Translations under genes and position numbers: made by a program | Shown: in pieces, positions 8,192 through 14,643 of the stretch | Numbering within the stretch: the first letter of the stretch is position 1 | Layout of the letters: each line of letters starts with the position of its first letter | The notes under the pieces: model-generated | Database searches by the model: none | Told to the model about the DNA's origin: nothing | Seen by the model: the letters and a program-made list of their open reading frames with translations, nothing else | From: JAUIAI01 sp049680625 | GTDB taxonomy: Bacteria > Pseudomonadota > Gammaproteobacteria > Burkholderiales > Burkholderiaceae_E | NCBI GenBank assembly: GCA_049680625.1 | Contig: JBAUID010000185.1 | Location: 1 to 14,643 of the forward strand | DNA: 14,643 nt | Reading direction: 5' to 3'

Positions 8192-8989
8192 CTAGCTGCC
8201 GCTCCAGACAGGCGCCCGCTTACCAACAAAAGCAGCAACGCCTTCGCGAAAGTCGTTGCTGCCGTAACAAAGCTCAACCAGATCAAGGTCTGACGGGTTC
8301 GCCGTTGTAGCTAGTCTTGCCAATGCCTGCTTGGTAACCGACATGGTCACCGGCGCATTAGCGGCAAGTCGGTCGGTTAACTGTTTTACAACGGTATTCA
8401 GTTCTTCAGCATCAACAACTGCGAGCAGGTAACCGCTTGCGGTCAGTTCCTCCGCACTGATCATATCGGCCAGTAACAACATACGCTTGACCATGGCCGG
8501 GCCAAGCATATCGGTCAGCCCCCTCAGGTTGCTGATCGACAGGCAATTCCCCAGGGTACGGGCGATGGGAACCCCAAACTTGGCGCCGTGGGCTGCAACG
8601 CGAAAATCACAGGCACTGGCCAAGGCCATGCCGCCGCCAACAGCCCAGCCCTCAACAACAGCAATCGTCGGCTTGGTCAGGTTTTGCAGAGAGGCCACAA
8701 AACCAGCGACTCGCTCTTCGTAGGCAATACCGTCTGCACCACCGCCAAACCGGGTGAATTGCTCAATGTCGGTTCCGGCGACAAATGCTTTACCACCCGC
8801 GCCCCGCAAGGTTGCAACCCGTATGTTCGGATCCTCTTGAACCTGCCGGCAGGCATCGACCAGGCCTTCATACATGGCCCAGGTCATCGCATTACGCGCC
8901 GCAGGGCGATCAAACAAAATGTGGGCGACCGGGCCATCGATTGACAGGCGGACCGCGCCTTCCGGCGGTGTTTCAACTGCTGTATTCAT
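8192..8989 (-). CDS. Crotonase-family (enoyl-CoA hydratase/isomerase-like) protein
   Basis: This 265-residue protein has the crotonase fold: N-terminal VAHILFDRP, the oxyanion-hole segment GGKAFVAGTDIEQF (~66-78), the second oxyanion segment GWAVGGGMALASACDFR (~114-130) and a C-terminal EGVAAFVGKRAPVW. Members bind acyl-CoA thioesters and stabilise an enolate. By alignment with rat crotonase, the catalytic Glu144 falls at Ala122 and Glu164 at Ile142 (in FGVPIARTLGN). It is therefore unlikely to be a classical enoyl-CoA hydratase; an isomerase, hydrolase, decarboxylase or other activity is possible. GAGAAA upstream of the ATG at 8989 could serve as a weak ribosome binding site. It is divergent from the PPOX flavoprotein gene and lies upstream of the Nudix gene on the same strand. 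The fold is secure; the substrate is unknown. Confidence 0.88.
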   Translation of the reverse strand: MNTAVETPPEGAVRLSIDGPVAHILFDRPAARNAMTWAMYEGLVDACRQVQEDPNIRVATLRGAGGKAFVAGTDIEQFTRFGGGADGIAYEERVAGFVASLQNLTKPTIAVVEGWAVGGGMALASACDFRVAAHGAKFGVPIARTLGNCLSISNLRGLTDMLGPAMVKRMLLLADMISAEELTASGYLLAVVDAEELNTVVKQLTDRLAANAPVTMSVTKQALARLATTANPSDLDLVELCYGSNDFREGVAAFVGKRAPVWSGS

Positions 8990-9115
8990 GATTATTTCTC
9001 AGCGCGATTGTGTTTAAAAACTGGTTCAATGGGGCATAGGAACCCGGCAAATAGCCCATTATGACAGGCCCGGTTACACTCACCAGAACACTAGATACAA
9101 CACACGGAGCCAGCC

Positions 9116-9721
9116 ATGCCAATCACCACCGAATCTGAATTGAGGGCCCATTACGGCGAAGTTTCCCCGGTTGCCCAGGCCAAAGGCATTACCCACTTAG
9201 ACAAACACTGTATTGCCTTCATTGCGCGCTCCCCCTTTCTGATTCTGTCCACTACCGACGGCGTGCGATTGGACGCATCACCCAAGGGCGACCGACCGGG
9301 TTTTGTCCGCGTGGTTGACGGCAACCTGATGATTCCGGACTGGCCGGGCAACCGACGTCTGGATGGCATGCGCAACATCCTGACCGTACCAAGGGTTGGC
9401 ACAATTTTCATGGTGCCAAACGTGAGCGAAACTTTACGGGTTAACGGCAAAGCATCGATTCATATCGACAAAGACATTCTCGAACCCTTCGAATTCAACG
9501 GCAAGTTACCGGTTGCCGTTATCAAGGTCGAGCCGGAAGAGGTATTCCTGCATTGCGCGAAGGCATTTATGAGATCCAAACTCTGGCAAGCCGACACCTG
9601 GCCAGAGCGCTCGGTATTACCGTCGATGGGTGAAATGCTCAAAGACCATGCCAAGCTGGATGCGCCGCCGTATGCCTCTGTGCAGGAAATGGAAGCGCGC
9701 TTGCGCGAGACTTTGTACTGA
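9116..9721 (+). CDS. PPOX-type FMN-dependent flavoprotein
   Basis: This 201-residue protein belongs to the pyridoxamine 5'-phosphate oxidase-like split-barrel family. It most resembles the subgroup labelled DR_2398/MSMEG_1061 (TIGR04025), recognised from SPFLILSTTDG, DASPKGDRPGFVRV, LMIPDWPGNRRLDGMRNI, VGTIFMVPNVSETLRVNGKA and CAKAFMRSKLW. These proteins are predicted to bind FMN, or possibly F420 in actinobacteria, as dimers. Their substrates are mostly unknown, so it should not be called PdxH. The start is supported by CGGAG at 9105-9109, 6 bases before the ATG. It stands alone on the plus strand, 126 bases from the divergent crotonase gene. It is convergent with the membrane fusion protein gene, whose stop is 33 bases away; I see no terminator there. 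Confidence 0.9.
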   Translation: MPITTESELRAHYGEVSPVAQAKGITHLDKHCIAFIARSPFLILSTTDGVRLDASPKGDRPGFVRVVDGNLMIPDWPGNRRLDGMRNILTVPRVGTIFMVPNVSETLRVNGKASIHIDKDILEPFEFNGKLPVAVIKVEPEEVFLHCAKAFMRSKLWQADTWPERSVLPSMGEMLKDHAKLDAPPYASVQEMEARLRETLY

Positions 9722-9754
9722 GTGGATAGCAGCGCGAGTGCTCCGACAATCCAT

Positions 9755-11008
9755 TCATTTGACTTCTGCGGCATCTCTGGTTTTAGTCAACAAGTGTCTC
9801 AAACTTTTGTCTAGCGAAAGAGTCGGTCTTCGTGGCAATTCGGTGGGTTGACCCACAGCCGCGCTTTCCGGATCGACGATGGGCGCCTCGCTGGGCTCAA
9901 TACCAAACGGTGCCGGCCAGCCTCGTTCGCGACCGGTGTCGATTGATGCGGTCACTGTCATCCCTGCGCGAAGCCGGGGTGCATCGGGTTGCAGTTCAAT
10001 ATGCAGGTGCACCGGCACGCGTTGCACAACTTTTACCCAGTTACCAGTAGCGTTTTGCGGTGGCAACAACGCAAACTCAGCACCGGTGGCCGGTGCAATG
10101 TCACTGACCACAGCTTGCCATTCAACATCTGGGTAGGCGTCTATGCTCAGGGTAGCGCGCTGGCCTTTCTCTAAGTGGGTGAGCTGGGTCTCCTTCAGAT
10201 TGGCCTCAACCCAAACATTGCTGTCGTTGACCATGCTGAAAATTGCCTGCCCTTGTTTGACGTACTCGCCCGCCTGCAGTGTCATGTTGCTGACAACACC
10301 GTCGGCCGGTGCACGCACCACGGTTTGCCGTTCACGGGTGCGGGCCAGATCAAGTCGGTACTGAGCTGCCTGGTAGGCCGGATGGGCGTCGTAATCGATA
10401 TTGATATCACCACCGAGGTTGGCCAGCGTGCGGCGCGCGCGCAGGTTCAGCGTTGTCACCTGCTGCTGCGCCACTCTGAGTTCGTGTTCAGCATCATCGA
10501 GTTTCTCGGCGGTAACCACCCCACGCTGAATCAACTTCGCCTGGCGATCAAGCCGGCGTTGCAGGTAAAGGACTTGCTGACGGGCCGTCCTGATGGAAGC
10601 AACAGCTTCGCGATAGTCGGCGCGCATCGTATCGATCGACACCCGGGCCAGTTGCACCTGGGCCTCAGCTTCGCCAACCATTAAGCGCAACGGTTCCGGG
10701 TCCAGGCGGAACAACTCGCTGCCGCGCACCACACGTTGATTGTTGGTCACGTTCACCGCCGTCACCCGCCCGTCGATATCGGGGCTAATCGTTATGGTTT
10801 CAGCGCGCACGTAGGCGTTTTCGGTGCTGATGTAACGCCCCCCGGTGTAATAAAAGTACAGCCCGCCGGCAATGGCGGCCAACGGGATAACCCCCATCAA
10901 CAGGACGCGGGAAAAAAAGCGCGCAATCTTACTACCGAGCTTGCGACTACCGCCACTGGCGCTATCGGCACGCGCTTGTTCGCCGGATGTTTGTTCAGCT
11001 TCACTCAT
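9755..11008 (-). CDS. emrA: EmrA/HlyD-type membrane fusion protein
   Basis: This is the periplasmic adaptor of a tripartite drug efflux pump, linking an inner-membrane MFS transporter to an outer-membrane channel. The 417-residue product has a polar cytoplasmic N-terminus and a single membrane anchor at about 34-54. Next comes the first half of the lipoyl-like domain (AYVRAETITISPDIDGRV), then a long helical hairpin (~105-200, rich in Q, R and A heptads). The second lipoyl half is VVRAPADGVVSNMTLQAGEYVKQG in family terms, followed by a beta-barrel segment (NVWVEANLKETQL) and RAGMTVTASIDTG near the C-terminus. This is the EmrA pattern. The ATG at 11008 overlaps the stop of the upstream MarR gene by four bases, so the two are coupled. 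The DHA2 pump partner is divergent, on the other side of the regulator. The symbol reflects family resemblance, not proven function. Confidence 0.9.
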   Translation of the reverse strand: MSEAEQTSGEQARADSASGGSRKLGSKIARFFSRVLLMGVIPLAAIAGGLYFYYTGGRYISTENAYVRAETITISPDIDGRVTAVNVTNNQRVVRGSELFRLDPEPLRLMVGEAEAQVQLARVSIDTMRADYREAVASIRTARQQVLYLQRRLDRQAKLIQRGVVTAEKLDDAEHELRVAQQQVTTLNLRARRTLANLGGDINIDYDAHPAYQAAQYRLDLARTRERQTVVRAPADGVVSNMTLQAGEYVKQGQAIFSMVNDSNVWVEANLKETQLTHLEKGQRATLSIDAYPDVEWQAVVSDIAPATGAEFALLPPQNATGNWVKVVQRVPVHLHIELQPDAPRLRAGMTVTASIDTGRERGWPAPFGIEPSEAPIVDPESAAVGQPTELPRRPTLSLDKSLRHLLTKTRDAAEVK

Positions 11009-11475
11009 CGTCGCGCCTGAGATTGTTCTGCCTGCCGCTCGCGATCCGGCTGCGCGTCTGGCTGCAGCAGGTTTTCTTTTACCTGCAACAAGGTGTCAAC
11101 AAACTGCTCGCGCTGGCTCTCGGACAACCGGGACATGGCCTGCTGGCGAACCGCCAGCGCATGCTGGCGCATCTCGCGCACCATCGGCTTGACGTCGAGG
11201 GTCAGGTAGACGCGGTTTACGCGGCGGTCGGTCGGATCGTTACTGCGCTTGATCCAGTTCTTGGCCTCGAGCCGATCGAGCAAGCGGCCAAGACTCGGCT
11301 TTTCAATCTCCATCAAGTCGGCCAGTTCGGTCTGGGTCAGACCATCCTGGTGATAGAGGTGGGTCAAAACCCACCACTGTGAGCGGGTCAGCCCCAGGTC
11401 TCGCACGCGGCGATCGAAGTTGGTACGCAGCAGCCGAGCTACGTCGTGCAGTATCAACCCGAAGTTTCGATCCAT
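11005..11475 (-). CDS. MarR-family transcriptional regulator
   Basis: This dimeric winged helix-turn-helix repressor is a likely regulator of the adjacent efflux genes. Family marks are FGLILHDVARLLR at the N-terminus, LTRSQWWVLTHLY, the DNA-binding region LTQTELADLMEIEKPSLGRLLDRLE (~46-70) and the wing DPTDRRVNRVYLT (80-92). The ATG at 11475 (156 residues) is preferred over an in-frame ATG at 11490. The promoter found upstream predicts transcription starting about 11490, which would make the longer form leaderless, while the shorter one has a purine-rich AAGAAGAAAG leader before it. The gene is coupled by ATGA to the emrA-like gene. EmrR/MarR proteins usually release DNA on binding phenolic or lipophilic ligands, which would suit autoregulation here. 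Confidence 0.9.
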   Translation of the reverse strand: MDRNFGLILHDVARLLRTNFDRRVRDLGLTRSQWWVLTHLYHQDGLTQTELADLMEIEKPSLGRLLDRLEAKNWIKRSNDPTDRRVNRVYLTLDVKPMVREMRQHALAVRQQAMSRLSESQREQFVDTLLQVKENLLQPDAQPDRERQAEQSQARR

Positions 11476-11496
11476 GCTTTCTTCTTGCATCTGGCG

Positions 11497-11525
11497 ATAT
11501 TAGTTGCTCAGACAACAATAAGCAA
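11497..11525 (-). promoter_or_regulatory. Sigma70-like promoter for marR-emrA
   Basis: Read on the minus strand, TTGCTT (complement of 11520-11525) and TAATAT (complement of 11497-11502) are separated by exactly 17 bases. The predicted transcription start is around 11490, 15 bases before the preferred marR ATG. Both candidate operator repeats overlap this promoter, as expected for an autorepressor. The match is by eye. Confidence 0.6.
11498..11520. promoter_or_regulatory. Candidate MarR operator, inverted repeat 1
   Basis: The arms are TATT-a-GTTG (11498-11506) and CAACAATA (11513-11520) around a 6-base centre CTCAGA. The inner four pairs are perfect and the outer four match if one A at 11502 is treated as an insertion. 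The repeat fills the spacer and touches the -10 box of the marR promoter, where a bound dimer would block RNA polymerase. Confidence 0.45.
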
Positions 11526-11537
11526 TAATACTATTGC
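11522..11537. promoter_or_regulatory. Candidate MarR operator, inverted repeat 2
   Basis: This is a perfect 6-base inverted repeat, GCAATA (11522-11527) and TATTGC (11532-11537), around ATAC. It overlaps the -35 box of the minus-strand marR promoter and is upstream of the divergent pump gene, so one regulator could control both directions. The 16-base size fits MarR-family sites. Confidence 0.5.
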
Positions 11538-11567
11538 CTATGCACTTAATTTCAGTGGGTGCAAACG

Positions 11568-11594
11568 CCCGGCCCCCGGCCCTGCCCCCACCCC
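11568..11594 (-). other. G-quadruplex-type motif in the pump gene leader
   Basis: On the plus strand there are five C-runs: 11568-11570, 11573-11577, 11580-11582, 11585-11589 and 11591-11594. The intervening spacers are only one or two bases. The minus strand therefore has five runs of three to five G, exceeding the G3+N1-7 pattern for a four-tract quadruplex. It lies 27 bases before the pump start codon, on the template strand for that gene. Confidence 0.6.
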
Positions 11595-11621
11595 TACCTA
11601 CCAGGAACCTGAGCGCCACCT

Positions 11622-13133
11622 GTGAGTGAAACCCTGGCCCCCCCGCGCGATCTGTCAGCGCCGAACCCATACCTGGTTCTGCTGACGGTGTCCTTGTGCA
11701 CGATGCTCTATTCGACAACCGTCACCGTAGTGAATGTGGTGCTACCCCAATTGCAGGGGGCTCTGTCGGCCAGCCCTGACCAGGTCGCCTGGGTGGTGAC
11801 CCTGAACGTCGTGGGTACCGCCATCGTGACACCAATGACGGGTTGGCTCACGGCCAAGCTCGGCCAGCGCAATCTGTTGCTGTTCAGTGTTGCCGGTTTT
11901 GCGGTTGCCTCCTTCCTGTGTGCGACGGCGCAGTCGCTGGCACCCATGCTGGGTTACCGCGTTTTGCAAGGGATGTTCGGCGCGCCCATCGTGCCGGTGT
12001 CACAAGCGTTAGTACTGTCTTCGTTCACTGCCGACAAGCGGGCCATGGCGCAGGGGTTTTTTGGTATGGCCGTAGTCGCCGGCATGGGTGTGGCGCCGGT
12101 GATCGGTGGCTATATTGCTGAGCACTACAACTGGCGGGCGATTTTCCTGTTGCTAGTACCGGTGAGTATTGCGGCAATGCTGATGACGCTGGCCTTCATT
12201 CGGCCGGGCAAGCGGGTGGATGGCCACCCGCTCGACTGGACCGGCTTCCTGACACTGGCCGTGGCCATCGCCTGCTTGCAACTGTTGCTCGACCGCGGTG
12301 AAAATCTCGGCTGGTTTGAATCGACTGAAATCATCATATATACCGCCAGCCTGGTATTGGCCGGCTACTTGTTTGTTGTGCACACGTGGACTTGCGACCG
12401 GCCCTTCTTTAATCGCGAACTGCTGCGTGATCGCAACTTTGCCATTGGTCTGATGCTGGTGTGTTTTTACGGCATGCTGAACTTCACCCCGGTCACCCTC
12501 TTGCCGGCCATGCTGCAAAGTCTGCTGGGGTTTCCGGATGCACTGGTTGGCTGGCTTCTGGCCATGCGCGGCATCGGTATGATCGGCGGCTTCTATATTG
12601 CTGGCCGTATGGGCAAAATCGATCCGCGCATCAGTATGTCGGTCGGTTTTGCGATGATCGGGTTCAGCGGCTGGGCACTGGCAACGGTTCACCCGGCGAT
12701 GCAGGCCGACTGGATCGCCTGGGCTGGCTTACTGCAAGGACTGGGCAGCGGCATATTGTGGGTACCAATCACCACGGCCGCTTTTGTAAGCCTGCCCGAT
12801 CGCCTGCTGCCCGATGGCGCGGCAATTTTTCATCTGCTGCGTAACGTTGGTCAGAGTATCTACATCGCCTTGTCGTTTATTGTCATCGTGCGTTTCAGTC
12901 AGATCAACTATGCAGAGCTTGTGCAACTGCTGTCACCGTTTAACGAGCGGCTGAACTACGGCCAGGTGACTGGCCACTGGAACATGGAAACCGCGCCCGG
13001 GCTCAAGGCCCTGGGCAACGAAGCGCTCAGACAGGCGCGCCTGATTGCATTCAACAATGCCTTCTTGCTCTACACATGGGCATGTTTTGCAGTCATACCG
13101 CTGGTGTTTCTGTGGCGTAAGCCACGCAAGTGA
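11622..13133 (+). CDS. emrB: DHA2-family MFS drug efflux transporter (EmrB/QacA-like)
   Basis: This 503-residue inner-membrane, proton-driven multidrug exporter is expected to have 14 membrane segments. Family signatures are the N-terminal ATVVNV-like segment (here TVVNVVLPQLQ), DQVAWVVTLNVVGTAIVTP, the motif A-like GWLTAKLGQRNLLL, a YRVLQGMFGAPIVP segment, and the motif C-like GMGVAPVIGGYIAEHYNWRAIF, in which the usual GP is AP. The C-terminal periplasmic loop (LSPFNERLN...ARLIAFNNAF) matches EmrB-type pumps. The start is GTG at 11622, with AGGAA at 11603-11607, a rather long 14-base spacing. It is divergent from the marR-emrA pair, whose fusion protein is the natural partner; the outer-membrane channel is not in the window. 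A flavin monooxygenase gene follows 87 bases later. The symbol reflects family resemblance only. Confidence 0.9.
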   Translation: MSETLAPPRDLSAPNPYLVLLTVSLCTMLYSTTVTVVNVVLPQLQGALSASPDQVAWVVTLNVVGTAIVTPMTGWLTAKLGQRNLLLFSVAGFAVASFLCATAQSLAPMLGYRVLQGMFGAPIVPVSQALVLSSFTADKRAMAQGFFGMAVVAGMGVAPVIGGYIAEHYNWRAIFLLLVPVSIAAMLMTLAFIRPGKRVDGHPLDWTGFLTLAVAIACLQLLLDRGENLGWFESTEIIIYTASLVLAGYLFVVHTWTCDRPFFNRELLRDRNFAIGLMLVCFYGMLNFTPVTLLPAMLQSLLGFPDALVGWLLAMRGIGMIGGFYIAGRMGKIDPRISMSVGFAMIGFSGWALATVHPAMQADWIAWAGLLQGLGSGILWVPITTAAFVSLPDRLLPDGAAIFHLLRNVGQSIYIALSFIVIVRFSQINYAELVQLLSPFNERLNYGQVTGHWNMETAPGLKALGNEALRQARLIAFNNAFLLYTWACFAVIPLVFLWRKPRK

Positions 13134-13220
13134 AGCAATGAAGTCATTGACTGAGGATATTCACCGAAGTTATCGCTGAAGGCGGCGGCACCTGCGGCGT
13201 TCATTTTCAAGGAAACACCC

Positions 13221-14643
13221 ATGCACCAACCCGAACTGAACCGCCCCGAGTCCAGCTATTTCGACTACGAGGCGTTTCCCTTCGTCCGCCCCCCGGAGAT
13301 GGACGGCGACACACGCGATCATCATCCGGTCGCCATTATCGGCGCCGGCCCGGTGGGCCTGATGCTGGCCATCCTGCTTGCCCGACATGGCCTGAAGCCC
13401 GTGTTGATCGAAGCCGAGGCCTATGTCTGTTCGGGCAGCCGGGCACTGGCACTGGCACGACGCACCATGGAAATTGCTGAGCAGTGTGGCTGTGCTGACG
13501 CCTTTCTCGACTCGGCCATCGTATGGAAAGATGGTTACAGCTTCTATAAGGGACGGGTTGTTCATCACCTGGACATCCCGTACACCGACGACGACAAGTT
13601 CATGCCGATGACCAACCTGGCGCAATGTGCCATCGAAAAGATTCTGGTCGATCGCGCCCGCGAGCTGGGAGTTGATTGTCGGTTTCAGACGCGGCTCGAC
13701 AAACTCGTCAGCCACGATGACGGGGTCGAACTGACCCTCGATACACCAGAGGGGACGTACCCGTTACGGGTTGATTGGTTAGCGGCCTGCGACGGGGCAC
13801 GCTCGTCTGTACGCCGACTGCAGGGGCTGCGTTTCGAGGGAAACGCCTACGAAAGCCGCTTTGTCATCGCCGACATGAAGGTCGATATCGATTCGCCAAC
13901 CGGGCGACGCTGCTACTTCGATCCACCCTGGCTGCCAGGCCAAAGCGTGTTGCTGCACAAGGCGCCCGACAATATCTGGCGCCTGGACTACCAGGTACCC
14001 GACGAGATGAGCGACGACGAGGCCCTGGACCGCGAGCGCCTCGGTGCGCAAATCAACGCCCACTTCGCCTACGTCGGCGTCGACGCCCCATGGGACTTCG
14101 AATGGGTCACTCTGTATAAACCCAATGCGCTGACCCTGGGCAACTACCGTCACGGTCGCGTGCTTTATTGTGGCGATGCCGCCCACTTGTTACCGGTGTT
14201 TGGCGTGCGCGGGATGAACACCGGTGTGCAGGATTCGATCAACCTGGCCTGGAAACTGGCGGCGGTGGTCAACGGGAGTGCGCCGGAGGCACTGCTCGAT
14301 GTATACAGCAGCGAGCGCGTGGCCGATGCCCGTCAGATCTGCGTTGAAGCGGGTCGCAGCACCCGCCTGATGGCACCGCCGTCGCGCGGATTTCGCGTCA
14401 TGCAACAAGCCGTGTTGTCGCTCGCCCTCGATCAGGACTGGGTGCGCGGCCTGTTGCACTGGCGTACTTCGCACCCGATTGATTACGCAGACAGCCCCGC
14501 TACCTGGCACGACCCTAGCGAAGCGCAGTTCGACAACGGGCCGCACCCTGGAGCGCCACCGCGCAATGTTCGGCTTGTCAGCTCCAAACGCAAAGGCAGA
14601 GGCAAATTCTTACTCGATGTTACGGGTCCGGGCTTCACCGTAC
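13221..14643 (+). CDS. FAD-dependent aromatic-type monooxygenase, 5' portion
   Basis: The frame is open from ATG 13221 to the right edge: 474 codons of a family usually around 530-600. AAGGA at 13209-13213, 7 bases upstream, fixes the start. The Rossmann motif GAGPVG lies at residues 41-46 within AIIGAGPVGLMLAILLARHG. The DG motif is ACDGARSS (Asp191-Gly192). The GD motif is CGDAAHLLPVFGVRGMNTG, with Gly318-Asp319 contacting the FAD ribose, followed by QDSINLAWKLAAV. This is the PheA/TfdB/MhpA-like group of class A flavoprotein hydroxylases, which use NAD(P)H and O2 to hydroxylate phenolic rings or related substrates. About 40 residues precede the Rossmann motif. It lies 87 bases after the pump gene and may be co-transcribed. 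The substrate cannot be deduced. Confidence 0.88.
   Translation, partial: MHQPELNRPESSYFDYEAFPFVRPPEMDGDTRDHHPVAIIGAGPVGLMLAILLARHGLKPVLIEAEAYVCSGSRALALARRTMEIAEQCGCADAFLDSAIVWKDGYSFYKGRVVHHLDIPYTDDDKFMPMTNLAQCAIEKILVDRARELGVDCRFQTRLDKLVSHDDGVELTLDTPEGTYPLRVDWLAACDGARSSVRRLQGLRFEGNAYESRFVIADMKVDIDSPTGRRCYFDPPWLPGQSVLLHKAPDNIWRLDYQVPDEMSDDEALDRERLGAQINAHFAYVGVDAPWDFEWVTLYKPNALTLGNYRHGRVLYCGDAAHLLPVFGVRGMNTGVQDSINLAWKLAAVVNGSAPEALLDVYSSERVADARQICVEAGRSTRLMAPPSRGFRVMQQAVLSLALDQDWVRGLLHWRTSHPIDYADSPATWHDPSEAQFDNGPHPGAPPRNVRLVSSKRKGRGKFLLDVTGPGFTV

Noticed and set aside
9028..9060. Inverted repeat AATGGG(g)C ... GCCCATT between the divergent crotonase and PPOX genes
   Set aside because: The arms match only with an extra base and are about 18 bases apart. 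No local regulator gene or promoter overlap supports an operator.
10736..11382. Plus-strand open frames opposite the emrA/marR genes
   Set aside because: They overlap minus-strand genes with clear HlyD and MarR motifs and have no family features of their own.
13147..13176. TTGACT as a -35 box for the monooxygenase gene
   Set aside because: The -35 match is good, but the bases 17-18 downstream (TTATCG/TATCGC) match the -10 consensus at only two or three positions; not enough to call.
13170..13715. 181-codon minus-strand open frame at the start of the monooxygenase
   Set aside because: The plus-strand frame from 13221 is open to the window end and carries GAGPVG, DG and GD flavin motifs, so the minus-strand frame is spurious.

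Overview
The window looks like a chromosomal segment from a gammaproteobacterium. The main evidence is the block pilB-pilC-pilD-coaE-zapD-yacG followed by a convergent mutT-type Nudix gene, an order typical of that class; zapD is also restricted largely to gamma- and betaproteobacteria. I cannot name the genus. No rRNA, tRNA, CRISPR array, insertion sequence or phage gene is visible. Gene density is high, and no gene-free stretch exceeds about 275 bases.

Layout. Bases 1-1023 hold the 3' part of a CorB/CorC-type (CNNM-CBS-CorC_HlyC) transporter gene. A 273-base gap follows with no recognisable gene. Bases 1297-5341 carry the type IV pilus assembly genes pilB (extension ATPase), pilC (inner-membrane platform) and pilD (prepilin peptidase/methylase), with a good intrinsic terminator between pilC and pilD. 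Bases 5455-7119 carry coaE (last step of CoA synthesis), zapD (FtsZ bundling) and yacG (zinc-finger gyrase inhibitor) in a tight plus-strand cluster. On the minus strand, a Nudix-ThiE fusion (MutT-like) meets yacG tail to tail with overlapping stop codons. Upstream of it lies a crotonase-family gene that lacks both canonical hydratase glutamates. A PPOX-fold FMN flavoprotein gene diverges from the crotonase gene.

The last 5 kb is an efflux and oxidation module. A MarR-family regulator and an EmrA/HlyD-type membrane fusion protein overlap by ATGA on the minus strand. They are divergent from a DHA2 (EmrB/QacA-like) MFS pump on the plus strand. The 146-base divergent region contains a sigma70-like promoter for the regulator, two inverted repeats overlapping it that are good MarR operator candidates, and a dense G-quadruplex-type motif on the minus strand within the leader of the pump gene. 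A flavin-dependent aromatic-type monooxygenase follows the pump and runs off the right edge.

Functionally, the left half is conserved housekeeping and pilus machinery. The right half looks like a self-regulated tripartite pump (fusion protein plus MFS pump, with the outer-membrane channel presumably elsewhere), perhaps coupled to oxidation of an aromatic compound. I did not find a clearly new system. The points most worth checking are the atypical crotonase, the split divergent emrA/emrB arrangement with its operators and G4 motif, and the degenerate ThiE domain fused to the Nudix enzyme.
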